From an uncultured Alphaproteobacteria bacterium (GTDB lineage Bacteria > Pseudomonadota > Alphaproteobacteria > RF32 > CAG-239), in contig CABQIK010000001.1 of assembly GCA_902464275.1 (NCBI GenBank), positions 1 through 64,000 of the forward strand: DNA of 64,000 bases, in the 5' to 3' direction. Below are positions 16,835 to 25,869 of this stretch, in pieces (the first letter of the stretch is position 1; each line of letters begins with the position of its first letter). The position numbers were made by a program, and so were the translations under genes. The notes under the pieces are model-generated. The model did no database searches. It was not told the DNA's origin and saw only the letters and a list, made by a program, of their open reading frames with translations.

Positions 16835-19537
16835 TTATTTTGCCTCATAATCTCTGACAAGCTTTTCAAAGCTGCGGTCAAGGGTTACTGTGTTGTCCGG
16901 TATTAATAAATAGTGCCACGGTTTACCGTTATGCTGTTTCTCAAAGTCTGTGGCAATTTTACACCAGTTTAGGGCGGCATCTTTTTTTGCCAATACCGTT
17001 TTATCGGTCATTTGGTTAGAAGCCTTAGTTTCAATCATATACTTGTCGCTGACGGTTTCCACGATAAAATCAGGGTAATAATTATGAAGCTGACGCTCAT
17101 CGTCAGGGTATTTAATGTTAAATATCTCTTTGGCGCGGTCATTGTTCGGCTTAAACCATTTTAATACGGCACTTGCATTTTCTAAAATTTCGCTCAAGTC
17201 TTTTTCAGTTGATGAGTCAAACTTTTGCTTGTCAAACAGGCATTTCTTAAAGCCGGTAAAAATCATATTTTTAATTTTGGTCTTATCGCGTATTGATGCG
17301 CGATAGTCAAGCGGTGTTTCGCCCTCACGCGACAGCATTTTATATGATTCGGATGTTTGTGTGCCATAGTCGCTGTCAACCTTAACACTCAGCTCCATTT
17401 TAGCCGGACATAAATGCGCCTTCATTTGCAACATAATTTTATGCGCAATGTCAACGCCGTTCCAAAACAGAATTTTACGCGTGTTTAGCTCACTGCCAGA
17501 ATATGAGTTAATATAATCAATAACCTGCCGGACAAGTTTTTGAATTAAGTCGGCATTTTCTTGGTAGGAAATAACCGTTTCATCAACTAAGGGTTCAAGC
17601 AAATAGTGCGTTATATCGTCATATCGGTCAAAAAACTCGGCTTGCATTGTTTCACGATTATTGCCTACTAACTCTTGAATAATAATTTTTTGCGATCCCG
17701 GCTCATAACCGTTAAAATCAGTCGTGTTTATATCAAAATCGTAAAAAGTAAAACTGTTTAATTGGCGATAAGTTTGGGTAATTCTCGGAATGCTAATCGC
17801 CAGCTTAATAAAGTTTTCTGTATAGTTTTTAACCGTTTGCTCAACATCTACAACAGGTTCTAAAGAAAATTCAGAATTATTCAAAGCTATATTTTTAAGC
17901 TTTTGCTTAGTTGCTTCGGTAATTTTTTCTTGATTTTCTTTGCTTTTTAAATCCTCTGGGTTAGCAACCCGGCGTCCTGTTTCGGCAATAGCTTCTCTTA
18001 CTGCTTCGCCGATTTTACGATTGTCTTCATTGGTAAATACCGGTAAAGCGGTTTTCTTCGGTTGCGGTTTATGGACAATTATATTGCCGTTTTGCAACTC
18101 ATCATCAATTTTGCTGATACTGGTTTCAACTTTCTTGCCGACCAAGCCGTTTTCGCTGTTATCAATATATTCTTGCTGAAATTCAAACGACTGGTCGCGT
18201 GCAGCTTTAATAATATCGGCAAATTTATCATGCGCGACAACATGCAAACGGTCTATTGCTTCATCGCCGGTTAATGCTCCATAAGGCAAGCGTAAACCGC
18301 GTCCGATTGACTGTTCTACCAAAATTTTTGAATCGGCTGTACGAAGCGGCACGATGGTATAAAGGTTATTTACATCCCAACCTTCGCCAAGCATATTAAC
18401 GTGAATCACAATTTCGGTCGGCTCATCAGCGCTTTCAATTTGCAATAAACGTTGCAAAACTTCATCTTTTAGTTCGCCGTTTTGCTTTGAGTTCACAACA
18501 ATTACCTTGTCTTTATAACGTCCTTCTTCAAAACTATCATTCTTAATTTTAGCTTCAATGGCTTCGGCATGAGCAATGTCTTTGGCAATTATCATCATAA
18601 AAGGCTTAACTTTGCGCGCTTTTTTATTGTCGGCATAAACTTGCAATTCTGCCTTAACGCTCTCATGAACTTTAATACCATCTATAATTTTTAGTTCCTC
18701 TAAAGTGTCTTCGTCATACTGATTTTTATTAAAATCCATGCGCCCGACAATAGCAGGCTTTTTCACAAAACCGTCTGTTATAGCGTGTGCAAGGTTATAT
18801 TCATAAGCTATATTTTTGAAAGGTTTACCTTTTACGCCGGTTGATTTTGCGGTTGCGGTCAGCTCTATACCCAAAACAGGGTTAAGTTCATTAATTGCCG
18901 CCATACCGGCGTTTGCACGATAACGGTGCGCTTCGTCCATAATTAACACCAGGTCTTGCAAGCCCGATAAATAGTCAAAGTATGATTGCCCTAAATATTC
19001 TGCCATACGGCGAACTCGCGGCGTGCCACGGGCATCTTTATCGGAATCAATTTTTGAAATATTAAAAATGTTGATACGTAAGCGGTCATCAGCGGGATTA
19101 TCAAACAAACCGCCGACTTGGTCGTAGTCATCACCGGTAATGATTTGCGGTGTGCCGACATAAGCATTAAGCCCAGGAAAAACATATTTTGGCGTATTTG
19201 GAGTAAAATCTGTCTTTAATTTGTTATAAATTGTTAAATTCGGTGCTAAAACCATAAAATTTTTAATTTTACATTCAGCGTGAAGATATGCAATCATTGC
19301 ACCCATTAAGCGCGTTTTGCCGACACCGGTGGCAATAGCAAAACAAATACACGGAAAAGCACGCTCAAAGTCTTTGACCGATGGACGCACCTCTTGAATA
19401 AGCCGCAAAGCCTCTGATGTGTCCATATTTTTAGCTAAATTAATTTTTTCTAAGACATTTACCAAGATATCAAGACTTTCCTTTTGCGGCTGACGCAAAG
19501 AGAGGGCTTGATTAATCATACGCTGCGTTTCGTTCAT
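16835..19537 (-). CDS. res: Type III restriction enzyme, helicase-nuclease (Res) subunit
   Basis: A 900-residue ATP-dependent restriction subunit. The SF2 motor has Walker A ATGVGKT (69-75), Walker B MDEAH (200-204) and later GEGWDVNNL and QSIGRGLRLP. The C-terminal PD-(D/E)xK nuclease is complete: YYPDF with Asp823, and IETK with Glu836 and Lys838. Res acts only with Mod. It is the first gene of the island operon, with a candidate promoter upstream at 19574-19602. All key residues are present, so the enzyme should be active. Confidence 0.93.
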   Translation of the reverse strand: MNETQRMINQALSLRQPQKESLDILVNVLEKINLAKNMDTSEALRLIQEVRPSVKDFERAFPCICFAIATGVGKTRLMGAMIAYLHAECKIKNFMVLAPNLTIYNKLKTDFTPNTPKYVFPGLNAYVGTPQIITGDDYDQVGGLFDNPADDRLRINIFNISKIDSDKDARGTPRVRRMAEYLGQSYFDYLSGLQDLVLIMDEAHRYRANAGMAAINELNPVLGIELTATAKSTGVKGKPFKNIAYEYNLAHAITDGFVKKPAIVGRMDFNKNQYDEDTLEELKIIDGIKVHESVKAELQVYADNKKARKVKPFMMIIAKDIAHAEAIEAKIKNDSFEEGRYKDKVIVVNSKQNGELKDEVLQRLLQIESADEPTEIVIHVNMLGEGWDVNNLYTIVPLRTADSKILVEQSIGRGLRLPYGALTGDEAIDRLHVVAHDKFADIIKAARDQSFEFQQEYIDNSENGLVGKKVETSISKIDDELQNGNIIVHKPQPKKTALPVFTNEDNRKIGEAVREAIAETGRRVANPEDLKSKENQEKITEATKQKLKNIALNNSEFSLEPVVDVEQTVKNYTENFIKLAISIPRITQTYRQLNSFTFYDFDINTTDFNGYEPGSQKIIIQELVGNNRETMQAEFFDRYDDITHYLLEPLVDETVISYQENADLIQKLVRQVIDYINSYSGSELNTRKILFWNGVDIAHKIMLQMKAHLCPAKMELSVKVDSDYGTQTSESYKMLSREGETPLDYRASIRDKTKIKNMIFTGFKKCLFDKQKFDSSTEKDLSEILENASAVLKWFKPNNDRAKEIFNIKYPDDERQLHNYYPDFIVETVSDKYMIETKASNQMTDKTVLAKKDAALNWCKIATDFEKQHNGKPWHYLLIPDNTVTLDRSFEKLVRDYEAK

Positions 19538-19573
19538 TTTTAAGCCTTTTAATGCATATTCAACAGTGTTGCC

Positions 19574-19602
19574 AGTTTACAGGAGATGTTTGATAGTTGC
19601 AA
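19574..19602 (-). promoter_or_regulatory. Candidate promoter of the defence operon
   Basis: On the minus strand TTGCAA (19602-19597) and TAAACT (19579-19574) are 17 bp apart, about 37 bp before the res ATG. The -10 is a moderate match. Confidence 0.4.
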
Positions 19603-19649
19603 GCCTTAGAGTCATTGAATCACAAGATTCTTTTATATACAAAGCATAC

Positions 19650-19688
19650 AAAAAAGAACCCACGCATTTTACACGTGAGTCCTTTTTT
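19650..19688 (-). terminator. Terminator after the Spy-like gene
   Basis: On the minus strand GGACTCACG pairs with CGTGGGTTC (two G-U pairs) across a 9-nt loop and is followed by six T. It lies just beyond the Spy-like stop codon and insulates the sigma operon from the res operon. Confidence 0.7.
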
Positions 19689-19714
19689 TAATTTAATCGT
19701 CCATCGGCGGTGGC
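19685..19714. repeat. Right direct repeat flanking the defence island
   Basis: A 30-bp stretch, 29 of 30 identical to 12661-12690. It covers the end of the Spy-like coding region and its 3' flank. The two copies enclose about 7 kb holding the five-gene defence operon. Confidence 0.75.
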
Positions 19715-20208
19715 GGTGGAAGTATGCCATCTTCCGGCGGTGGCGGTAACATAGCTCCTTCCGGCGGTGGCGGCGGAAGCATATCGTCACTGCGGCGCTT
19801 ATCCACGCGTTTTTGCATCTGTTTGCGGAATTTCGCTTTGTCTTCGGCTTTAAGCTTTTCAAACGCCGTTTTTTGCTCCGGAGTCAAAATATTTTCAAAT
19901 TCTTTCATATTAGCACGGCGTTCTTTATCTATTTTTTGCCGCAGTTCCGTCATTTCATCAAGCAGCGGTTTGATTTTAGCCTGCCCTGATTTACGGATTT
20001 GCTCGGCTTTTTGCTGCTGTTCGTCCGTCAAATTCAGCTTATCGGCCAAACGTTTAGCCATTTTCTCGTGATGTTCTTTATCAAACTTGCGCTTTTGAAT
20101 CTGCTCGGTCTGCGGCGCCTCGCCTAACGCCAGCGGCTTTTGCGCCATGGCTGTTCCGGCAAGCAAAACGCCGATTGCCAAAGCTCCGCAAAAAAATTGT
20201 TTATTCAT
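19693..20208 (-). CDS. Periplasmic Spy/CpxP-like protein with proline-rich tail
   Basis: Residues 1-22 are a signal peptide ending AMA. The mature part is helical and charged with two LTxxQ-type motifs: LTDEQQQKAEQIR near 58 and LTPEQKTAFEKL near 108. That is the Spy/CpxP/CnrX family of periplasmic chaperones and metal or envelope sensors. The tail is an unusual run of LPPPPP blocks ending PPPMDD. Its ATG overlaps the end of the ECF sigma gene by 8 bp, so it belongs to the same operon. By analogy with CnrX or CpxP it may be the sensor or the output of that module. Confidence 0.8.
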   Translation of the reverse strand: MNKQFFCGALAIGVLLAGTAMAQKPLALGEAPQTEQIQKRKFDKEHHEKMAKRLADKLNLTDEQQQKAEQIRKSGQAKIKPLLDEMTELRQKIDKERRANMKEFENILTPEQKTAFEKLKAEDKAKFRKQMQKRVDKRRSDDMLPPPPPEGAMLPPPPEDGILPPPPPMDD

Positions 20209-20704
20209 CTTTCTTCTCCTTTAAAAAACTCAACTTATCTGCAAGTTGTTTACGGGCGTTAAACAGTCGCGATTTTACGGTTCCGAGCGGAATATGTAAT
20301 TTGGCGGCAATTTGCTCTTGCGAATAATCTTCAAATTCAAACAAAACTATCACCTCTCGCAACTGACGCGGCAAAGCGTCAACTGCTTTTAAGATAATTT
20401 TTTGCCGCATTTTGGCGTCTATAACTTCTTCCGGCAGGCGAGTTTCGGCGCGCATTTCATCAATATGCTCATCGCTTTCGCTGCGCATTTGCCGTTGATA
20501 TTCGCCGGAGCGAAAATAGTCGCGGCACAGATTGGCGGTTAAAGTGCATATCCATTGCTTAAATTTGCCCTGTTCATTGTATTTGGGCATATTCTGCCAT
20601 GTTTTGATATACACTTCCTGCTCCAAATCTTCGTTTAAAGAGCCGGTAAACTTGCGGATAACCGCGCGAACATATTTTTTATTTTGTTCAATAATATCTT
20701 TCAT
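20201..20704 (-). CDS. ECF-type RNA polymerase sigma factor
   Basis: A 167-residue group IV sigma factor. Region 2 (about 5-70) includes DLEQEVYIKTW and FKQWICTLTANLCRDYFR. Region 4 (about 110-160) has the helix-turn-helix DYSQEQIAAKLHIPLGTVKSRLFNARKQL. No sigma region 3 is present, as expected. The ATG overlaps the stop of the small membrane-protein gene (TGATG), which fits an anti-sigma/sigma pair made together. A GAAC-N17-CGTT promoter lies before the operon and suggests self-activation. Confidence 0.92.
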   Translation of the reverse strand: MKDIIEQNKKYVRAVIRKFTGSLNEDLEQEVYIKTWQNMPKYNEQGKFKQWICTLTANLCRDYFRSGEYQRQMRSESDEHIDEMRAETRLPEEVIDAKMRQKIILKAVDALPRQLREVIVLFEFEDYSQEQIAAKLHIPLGTVKSRLFNARKQLADKLSFLKEKKDE

Positions 20705-20958
20705 CAGCTAACCATCAACAAACCGTACTCGTCAACCGGAAGTCCCATATCTTCAATTACGGAACCGTTTTCAGTCATATACAATTCTTCCGTCCATGCG
20801 TCAAACAGCAACGGCTGCGCTTTTTGTTGTGTAAACAGCGCAAAAAACAACGCCAACCCTGCCACACCGCCGGCAACCGCCTTGATAACTCTGCGGCGGC
20901 GCTTGCGGGCAAAATACAACGGGCGCGCTTCTCGTATAAGTTTTGAAATTTCTTCCAT
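20704..20958 (-). CDS. Small single-span membrane protein, putative anti-sigma factor
   Basis: An 84-residue protein: a basic cytosolic N-terminus (EARPLYFARKRRRR), one transmembrane helix (about 24-44) and a short acidic periplasmic tail. No known domain is evident. The size, topology and overlap with the ECF sigma gene resemble CnrY of the CnrYXH system, a small one-span anti-sigma factor. The role is therefore inferred from context. It has no zinc-binding HxxxCxxC motif. AAGGAGA lies before the ATG. Confidence 0.65.
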   Translation of the reverse strand: MEEISKLIREARPLYFARKRRRRVIKAVAGGVAGLALFFALFTQQKAQPLLFDAWTEELYMTENGSVIEDMGLPVDEYGLLMVS

Positions 20959-20982
20959 AATTTTCTCCTTACATTAAGGTAT

Positions 20983-21007
20983 AACGAACTAAGTTAAAAT
21001 AAAGTTC
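20983..21007 (-). promoter_or_regulatory. ECF-type promoter of the sigma operon
   Basis: On the minus strand GAAC (21007-21004) and CGTT (20986-20983) are 17 bp apart, 25 bp before the first ATG. This matches the GGAAC-N16/17-CGTT type recognised by alphaproteobacterial ECF sigma factors. It suggests autoregulation or control by a general-stress sigma. Confidence 0.55.
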
Positions 21008-21072
21008 ATCTTTAAAATATTTTTTTGGCTCATACATAAAATCAGACGGCAAAAAATTTTACGGGGATTAGC

Positions 21073-21966
21073 ATGAAAAACCTTATCAGCGGATATATTC
21101 TGGCCTTTTTTACGGTTATGATGTGGAGCTTGAATTTAATTTATTCCAAATATCTGGCGGGAGCGGTAACGCCGGCAGAAATTTCGTTTTATCGTTGGTT
21201 TTTTGCTTTTATTGTAATGCTGCCGTTTTGCTATAAAAATTTTAAGGCTGAATTTAAGGCGATTTTATCACAATGGAAACTGTTGATTTTAATGGCGGCA
21301 ACCGGAACCGGCGGGCTTAACCTGCTGGTCTATTACGCCGGTTACACGGCAACGGCAACCAATATGTCATTAATCAGCATTTTAGGACCGATATTTTTAA
21401 TTTTTATGTCAGCGCAAAAAATTTCCGCCTCGCAAATTGCCGGAATAATCATCACCGTTTTCGGGGTGATGATGATAATTTTAAACGGTAATTTTAAGTC
21501 GCTCGCCGCATTCAAATTTGTTGACGGCGATATTTATATGTTAGGCTCCGCCTTTTTGTTTGCGGTTTATGCAGTGCTGCAAAAGCGGATACCTGCTAAT
21601 GTACATACCATATCTATGCTGTTTGCCACCATTATGTTATGCACCCTCGCCTTTTTGCCGCCCGTCGTAAGCGAATTTTCATTAAATAAAATTGCTAACT
21701 GGTCATACACAGTGTGGATTGTGTTATTAATTTTAGGTATAATCAATTCATTTTTGGCATATTTATTTTGGGATATTGCCATTCAAAAAATCGGGGCTGT
21801 CGCCGCCGGAGCCTTATATTACACTATGCCGATTTTTACGATGTTCTTTTCTTTCATCTTTTTGCATGAAAAAGCCGACATAGTGCAATTTATCGGCATA
21901 GCAATTATTTTTGCCGGAATTATACCGATATTGTTGCCTGATTTTAAGGAGCAAAAACATATTTAG
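21073..21966 (+). CDS. EamA-family drug/metabolite transporter
   Basis: An inner-membrane protein of 297 residues with about ten transmembrane helices in two EamA repeats. The first repeat ends near residue 140 (GVMMIILNGNF); the second carries the usual C-terminal signature region (GAVAAGALYYTMPIFTMFFSFIFLHE). Such proteins usually export amino acids or other metabolites; the substrate is unknown. GGGGA lies before the ATG. It is a single gene, divergent from the sigma operon. Confidence 0.88.
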   Translation: MKNLISGYILAFFTVMMWSLNLIYSKYLAGAVTPAEISFYRWFFAFIVMLPFCYKNFKAEFKAILSQWKLLILMAATGTGGLNLLVYYAGYTATATNMSLISILGPIFLIFMSAQKISASQIAGIIITVFGVMMIILNGNFKSLAAFKFVDGDIYMLGSAFLFAVYAVLQKRIPANVHTISMLFATIMLCTLAFLPPVVSEFSLNKIANWSYTVWIVLLILGIINSFLAYLFWDIAIQKIGAVAAGALYYTMPIFTMFFSFIFLHEKADIVQFIGIAIIFAGIIPILLPDFKEQKHI

Positions 21967-22038
21967 CCCTTGACGCGTAACTTTTATGGTTAATTCCGTT
22001 AATAAGAATGGCTGCTGAAAATGCTATTTTATAAGCAT

Positions 22039-22074
22039 AAAAGGCTCTGTAAAATATTGCAGAGCCTTTTTTTT
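22039..22074. terminator. Bidirectional terminator between the EamA gene and nifJ
   Basis: The stem AAAAGGCTCTG / CAGAGCCTTTT has a 10-nt loop and T tracts on both strands. It lies between two convergent stop codons. Confidence 0.85.
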
Positions 22075-22089
22075 CATAAGCGATTAGGC

Positions 22090-25000
22090 TTATTCTTCAA
22101 TTTTTAACTGAGCCATGTGCTCTAAGAGTTCACGTTTTTCTTTTACGTTTTCTTGAGCGCGGTTCAGCAAGGTTTCATAGCGTTCCGGATTTGCCTTGCA
22201 TACAATTTGGAAACGAGTTTCGTTTGCCATGTATTCAGACAAAGGTTTGGTCGGAGCTTTAGAATCCAACATCAACGGAGCTTTACCTTCTTTGATGTTT
22301 TCCGGATTGTAACGATACAACGGCCATGAGCCGGTTTCAACTGCGTTCTTCTGGTGTTCAACACCATCGGCAAGGTTGAATCCTTGAGCGATACAGTGCG
22401 AGTATGCAATTACAATAGACGGGCCATTGTAAGCTTCAGCCTCGTTCAAAGCTTTAATAAGCTGCATATCGTTAGCACCAAATGAAACCTGAGCAACATA
22501 TACATTGCCATACGACATTGCAATCATGCCCAAATCTTTTTTCGGTAAAGCCTTACCGGCTGTTGCAAATTTGGCAGAAGCGCCCATCGGGGTAGCTTTT
22601 GACTGTTGACCGCCGGTGTTTGAATATACGCCGGTATCAATAACCAAAATGTTGATGTTTTTACCCGATGCAATAGCGTGGTCTAAACCGCCAAAGCCGA
22701 TATCATAAGCCCAACCGTCGCCGCCGATAATCCATACCGATTTTTTAATCAGGTAATCGGCGAGCTCATTTAAGTGCTTGGCTTCCGGAGTGTTAACACC
22801 GGCAAGTTTAGCACGCAATGCGGCAACATTATCGCGCTGAGCGTCAATTTCAGCGTCGGTAGCTTGCGGGTTGCTCAAAATTTTATCAGCCAAATCAGCG
22901 CCGATTTTATCTTTTAAGCCTTCAAGCAATGCTTTTGAGAATGAGGTTTGCTGATCAATAGAGAAGCGCATACCCAAACCAAATTCGGCATTGTCTTCAA
23001 ACAATGAGTTTGCCCAAGCCGGGCCATGTCCTTTTTCATCTTTTGCATACGGAGTGGTCGGCAAGTTACCGGAATAAATTGAAGAGCAACCGGTTGCATT
23101 AGCAACAACCATGCGGTCGCCGAACAACTGGGTCAGCAATTTAATGTACGGAGTTTCGCCGCAACCTGCGCATGCGCCGGAGTATTCAAACAACGGCTGA
23201 ATAAGCTGAGTGGTCTTAGGCAGGTTTTTAACAACTTCGGTTCTCTTAACATAAGGCAAAGTTTCAAAGAACTTCCAGTTAGCTTTTTCGGCTTCAAGAT
23301 GGTTTTCAATGTGATCCATGTTAAGAGCTTTTTTGGTTGCGTCAGCTTTGTTTTTAGCCGGACAAACCGAAACGCAAAGACCGCAACCGGTACAATCTTC
23401 CGGAGAAATTTGCAAAATAAATTTCTTGCCGGCAAATTCTTTACCCTTATAATCAGCTGATTTTAAGGTTGCCGGAGCATTTTTAAGCTGTTCTTCCGAA
23501 GCAACTTTCATACGGATAACACCGTGCGGGCATACCAAAGAGCACTTGCCGCACTGAATGCAGGTTTGAGGATCCCAAACCGGAATTTCAGTTGCAATGC
23601 AGCGTTTTTCATATTGAGTGGTAGCTGTCGGCCAGGTGCCGTCAACAACTTCGGCAAAAGCTGAAACCGGAAGTTTGTCGCCACGGTCGGCAATAATTTC
23701 ACCGGTGAGTTTTTTAACGAACTCAGGAGCATCTGCCGGAACAGGAGGCAAGCGGCGGAATTTGGAAGTAACAGTCATCGGATACTTAACTTCATGCAAG
23801 TGTTCCAATGAAGCGTCAACTGCTTCATAGTTCTTTTGAACAACAGCATCGCCTTTTTTGCTGTAAGTCTTTTTAATAGCCGCTTTAATTTGAGCAATAG
23901 CCTCATCTTTCGGCAAGATGTTTGAAATTGCAAAGAAGCAGGTTTGCATAACGGTGTTAATGCGTTGACCCATGCCGGTGGCACGAGCAACCTCAACCGC
24001 GTTAATGGTGTAAAATTTAAGTTTTTTAGAAATAATTTCTTCCTGAACTTCAATCGGCAAATGATTCCAAACTTCTTCAGCCGCATACGGTGCGTTCAAT
24101 AAGAAAGTTGCGCCTTCTTTGGCGATTTTCAAAATATCAACCTTGTTCATGAACGGGAACTGGTGGCAGGCAACAAAATCTGCTTTGCTGATTAAATAAG
24201 CCGATTTAATCGGATTATCAGAAAAGCGCAAGTGCGAAGTGGTCATTGAGCCTGATTTACGAGAATCGTACACAAAGTAACCCTGCCCGTATTTACCGGC
24301 GTCTTCAGCAATAATTTTAATGGAGTTTTTGTTGGCACCGACCGTACCGTCTGCGCCCAATCCATAAAATACGGCGCGAACAACGTCTTTAGGTTCGGTA
24401 TCAATAGAATCGTCAAACGGCAATGAAGTTTTGCTGACATCATCGGTAATACCTACTGAAAAGCTGTTAATCGGGTTAGCCGACAAGCCGTTATCAAACA
24501 CAGCCTTAACCATTCCCGGAGTAAATTCTTTTGAAGACAAGCCGTAACGACCGCCGACAATTTTCGGCATGGCGGCAATTTTGCCGTTTACAAAGGCTTG
24601 ACTTACAGTGGCAACAACATCTAAGTACAAAGGTTCGCCGGCAGAGCCTGATTCTTTGGTTCTGTCAAGAACAGAAATAACTTTTACCGATTTGGGCAAA
24701 GCTTTTAAGAAAGATTCTTCAGGGAACGGACGATACAAGTGAACTTTAAGAACACCCAATTTAGCGCCGTTGGCATTTAAGTAAGCAATGGTTTCTTCAA
24801 CGGTTTCGCCGCCGGAACCCATAATAACGATAACTTCTTCAGCATCGGGAGCGCCCACATAATCAACCACATGATATTGACGGCCTGAAATTTTAGCAAA
24901 TTTATCCATTTCTTCCTGAACAATGCCTTCAACCTTTTTGTAATACGGATTGCAGGCTTCACGACCTTGGAAGAACACATCGGGGTTTTGCGCAGTGCCG

Positions 25001-25650
25001 CGGATAACCGGCTTTTCAGGACGCAGAGCATGTTTTGCGTTAAAGGAAGAGTCAACGCCTTCAAGCATAGCGCGCAAATTGTCATCAGAGAGCAATTTAA
25101 TTTTTTTAATTTCATGCGAGGTTCTGAAACCGTCAAAGAAGTGCATGAACGGCACGCGAGAACGCAAAGTTGAAGTTTGCGCAATAGCGGCCATATCATG
25201 AGCTTCCTGAACCGAGTTAGAGCAAAGCATTGCAAAACCGGTTTGGCGACAGCCCATAACATCGGAATGATCGCCGAAAATTGACAAAGCGTGATAAGCA
25301 AGCGAACGAGCGGCAACATGCATAACAAACGGAGTTAATTCACCGGCGATTTTATACATATTCGGAATCATCAACAACAAGCCTTGTGAAGCGGTAAAGG
25401 TGGTGGTTAAAGCACCGGCCTGCAATGAACCGTGGCAAGCACCGGCAGCACCGGCCTCTGACTGCATTTCCTGTACTTCAGGAATAACGCCCCAAAGGTT
25501 TTTCTGCTTGGCGGCAGACCATGCGTCAGCCCATTCGCCCATCGGTGACGACGGAGTAATAGGATAAATGACGCAGACTTCATTCATGCGGTGCGCAACG
25601 GAAGCAGCGGCTTCATTGGCATCCATCATTTTCATTTTTACATCTGACAT
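22090..25650 (-). CDS. nifJ: Pyruvate:ferredoxin (flavodoxin) oxidoreductase
   Basis: This enzyme oxidises pyruvate and CoA to acetyl-CoA and CO2, passing electrons to ferredoxin or flavodoxin. The 1186-residue product is the full single-chain form. It opens with YPITPSSPMGEWAD (pyruvate/TPP domain). Two ferredoxin-type [4Fe-4S] motifs lie in the middle, CIQCGKCSLVCPHG and CTGCGLCVSVCPAK, with extra cluster Cys at GACAGCGETPY. The TPP site GDGWAYDIGFGG is near the end. Oxygen-sensitive POR points to anaerobic or microaerobic metabolism. It is a single gene with AAGGA before the ATG. Confidence 0.98.
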   Translation of the reverse strand: MSDVKMKMMDANEAAASVAHRMNEVCVIYPITPSSPMGEWADAWSAAKQKNLWGVIPEVQEMQSEAGAAGACHGSLQAGALTTTFTASQGLLLMIPNMYKIAGELTPFVMHVAARSLAYHALSIFGDHSDVMGCRQTGFAMLCSNSVQEAHDMAAIAQTSTLRSRVPFMHFFDGFRTSHEIKKIKLLSDDNLRAMLEGVDSSFNAKHALRPEKPVIRGTAQNPDVFFQGREACNPYYKKVEGIVQEEMDKFAKISGRQYHVVDYVGAPDAEEVIVIMGSGGETVEETIAYLNANGAKLGVLKVHLYRPFPEESFLKALPKSVKVISVLDRTKESGSAGEPLYLDVVATVSQAFVNGKIAAMPKIVGGRYGLSSKEFTPGMVKAVFDNGLSANPINSFSVGITDDVSKTSLPFDDSIDTEPKDVVRAVFYGLGADGTVGANKNSIKIIAEDAGKYGQGYFVYDSRKSGSMTTSHLRFSDNPIKSAYLISKADFVACHQFPFMNKVDILKIAKEGATFLLNAPYAAEEVWNHLPIEVQEEIISKKLKFYTINAVEVARATGMGQRINTVMQTCFFAISNILPKDEAIAQIKAAIKKTYSKKGDAVVQKNYEAVDASLEHLHEVKYPMTVTSKFRRLPPVPADAPEFVKKLTGEIIADRGDKLPVSAFAEVVDGTWPTATTQYEKRCIATEIPVWDPQTCIQCGKCSLVCPHGVIRMKVASEEQLKNAPATLKSADYKGKEFAGKKFILQISPEDCTGCGLCVSVCPAKNKADATKKALNMDHIENHLEAEKANWKFFETLPYVKRTEVVKNLPKTTQLIQPLFEYSGACAGCGETPYIKLLTQLFGDRMVVANATGCSSIYSGNLPTTPYAKDEKGHGPAWANSLFEDNAEFGLGMRFSIDQQTSFSKALLEGLKDKIGADLADKILSNPQATDAEIDAQRDNVAALRAKLAGVNTPEAKHLNELADYLIKKSVWIIGGDGWAYDIGFGGLDHAIASGKNINILVIDTGVYSNTGGQQSKATPMGASAKFATAGKALPKKDLGMIAMSYGNVYVAQVSFGANDMQLIKALNEAEAYNGPSIVIAYSHCIAQGFNLADGVEHQKNAVETGSWPLYRYNPENIKEGKAPLMLDSKAPTKPLSEYMANETRFQIVCKANPERYETLLNRAQENVKEKRELLEHMAQLKIEE

Positions 25651-25680
25651 GTAAGCATCCTTAAAATAGAAGTTAAATTT

Positions 25681-25728
25681 AAAAAAAGCCGCAAATCAGA
25701 CGTTTTAGCGCCTTATCTGCCGGCTTTT
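25681..25728 (-). terminator. Terminator after thyA
   Basis: On the minus strand AAAAGCCG pairs with CGGCTTTT around an inner CAGA/TCTG pair and a long loop; seven T follow. It sits between the thyA stop and the nifJ start, so it could also act as an attenuator for nifJ. Confidence 0.55.
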
Positions 25729-25869
25729 CAGTTTTAGAAATTAATTCTGCCTGTTTTATTAACATATTAAGCGCAAATTGCAAGTTTTTTTTGAGCTTTG
25801 TTCAGAGCTTTTAAGTAAAACAGCCCCGTATTTTTCATACAAGGCCGTCAATGATGCAAAAGAGAGAAA

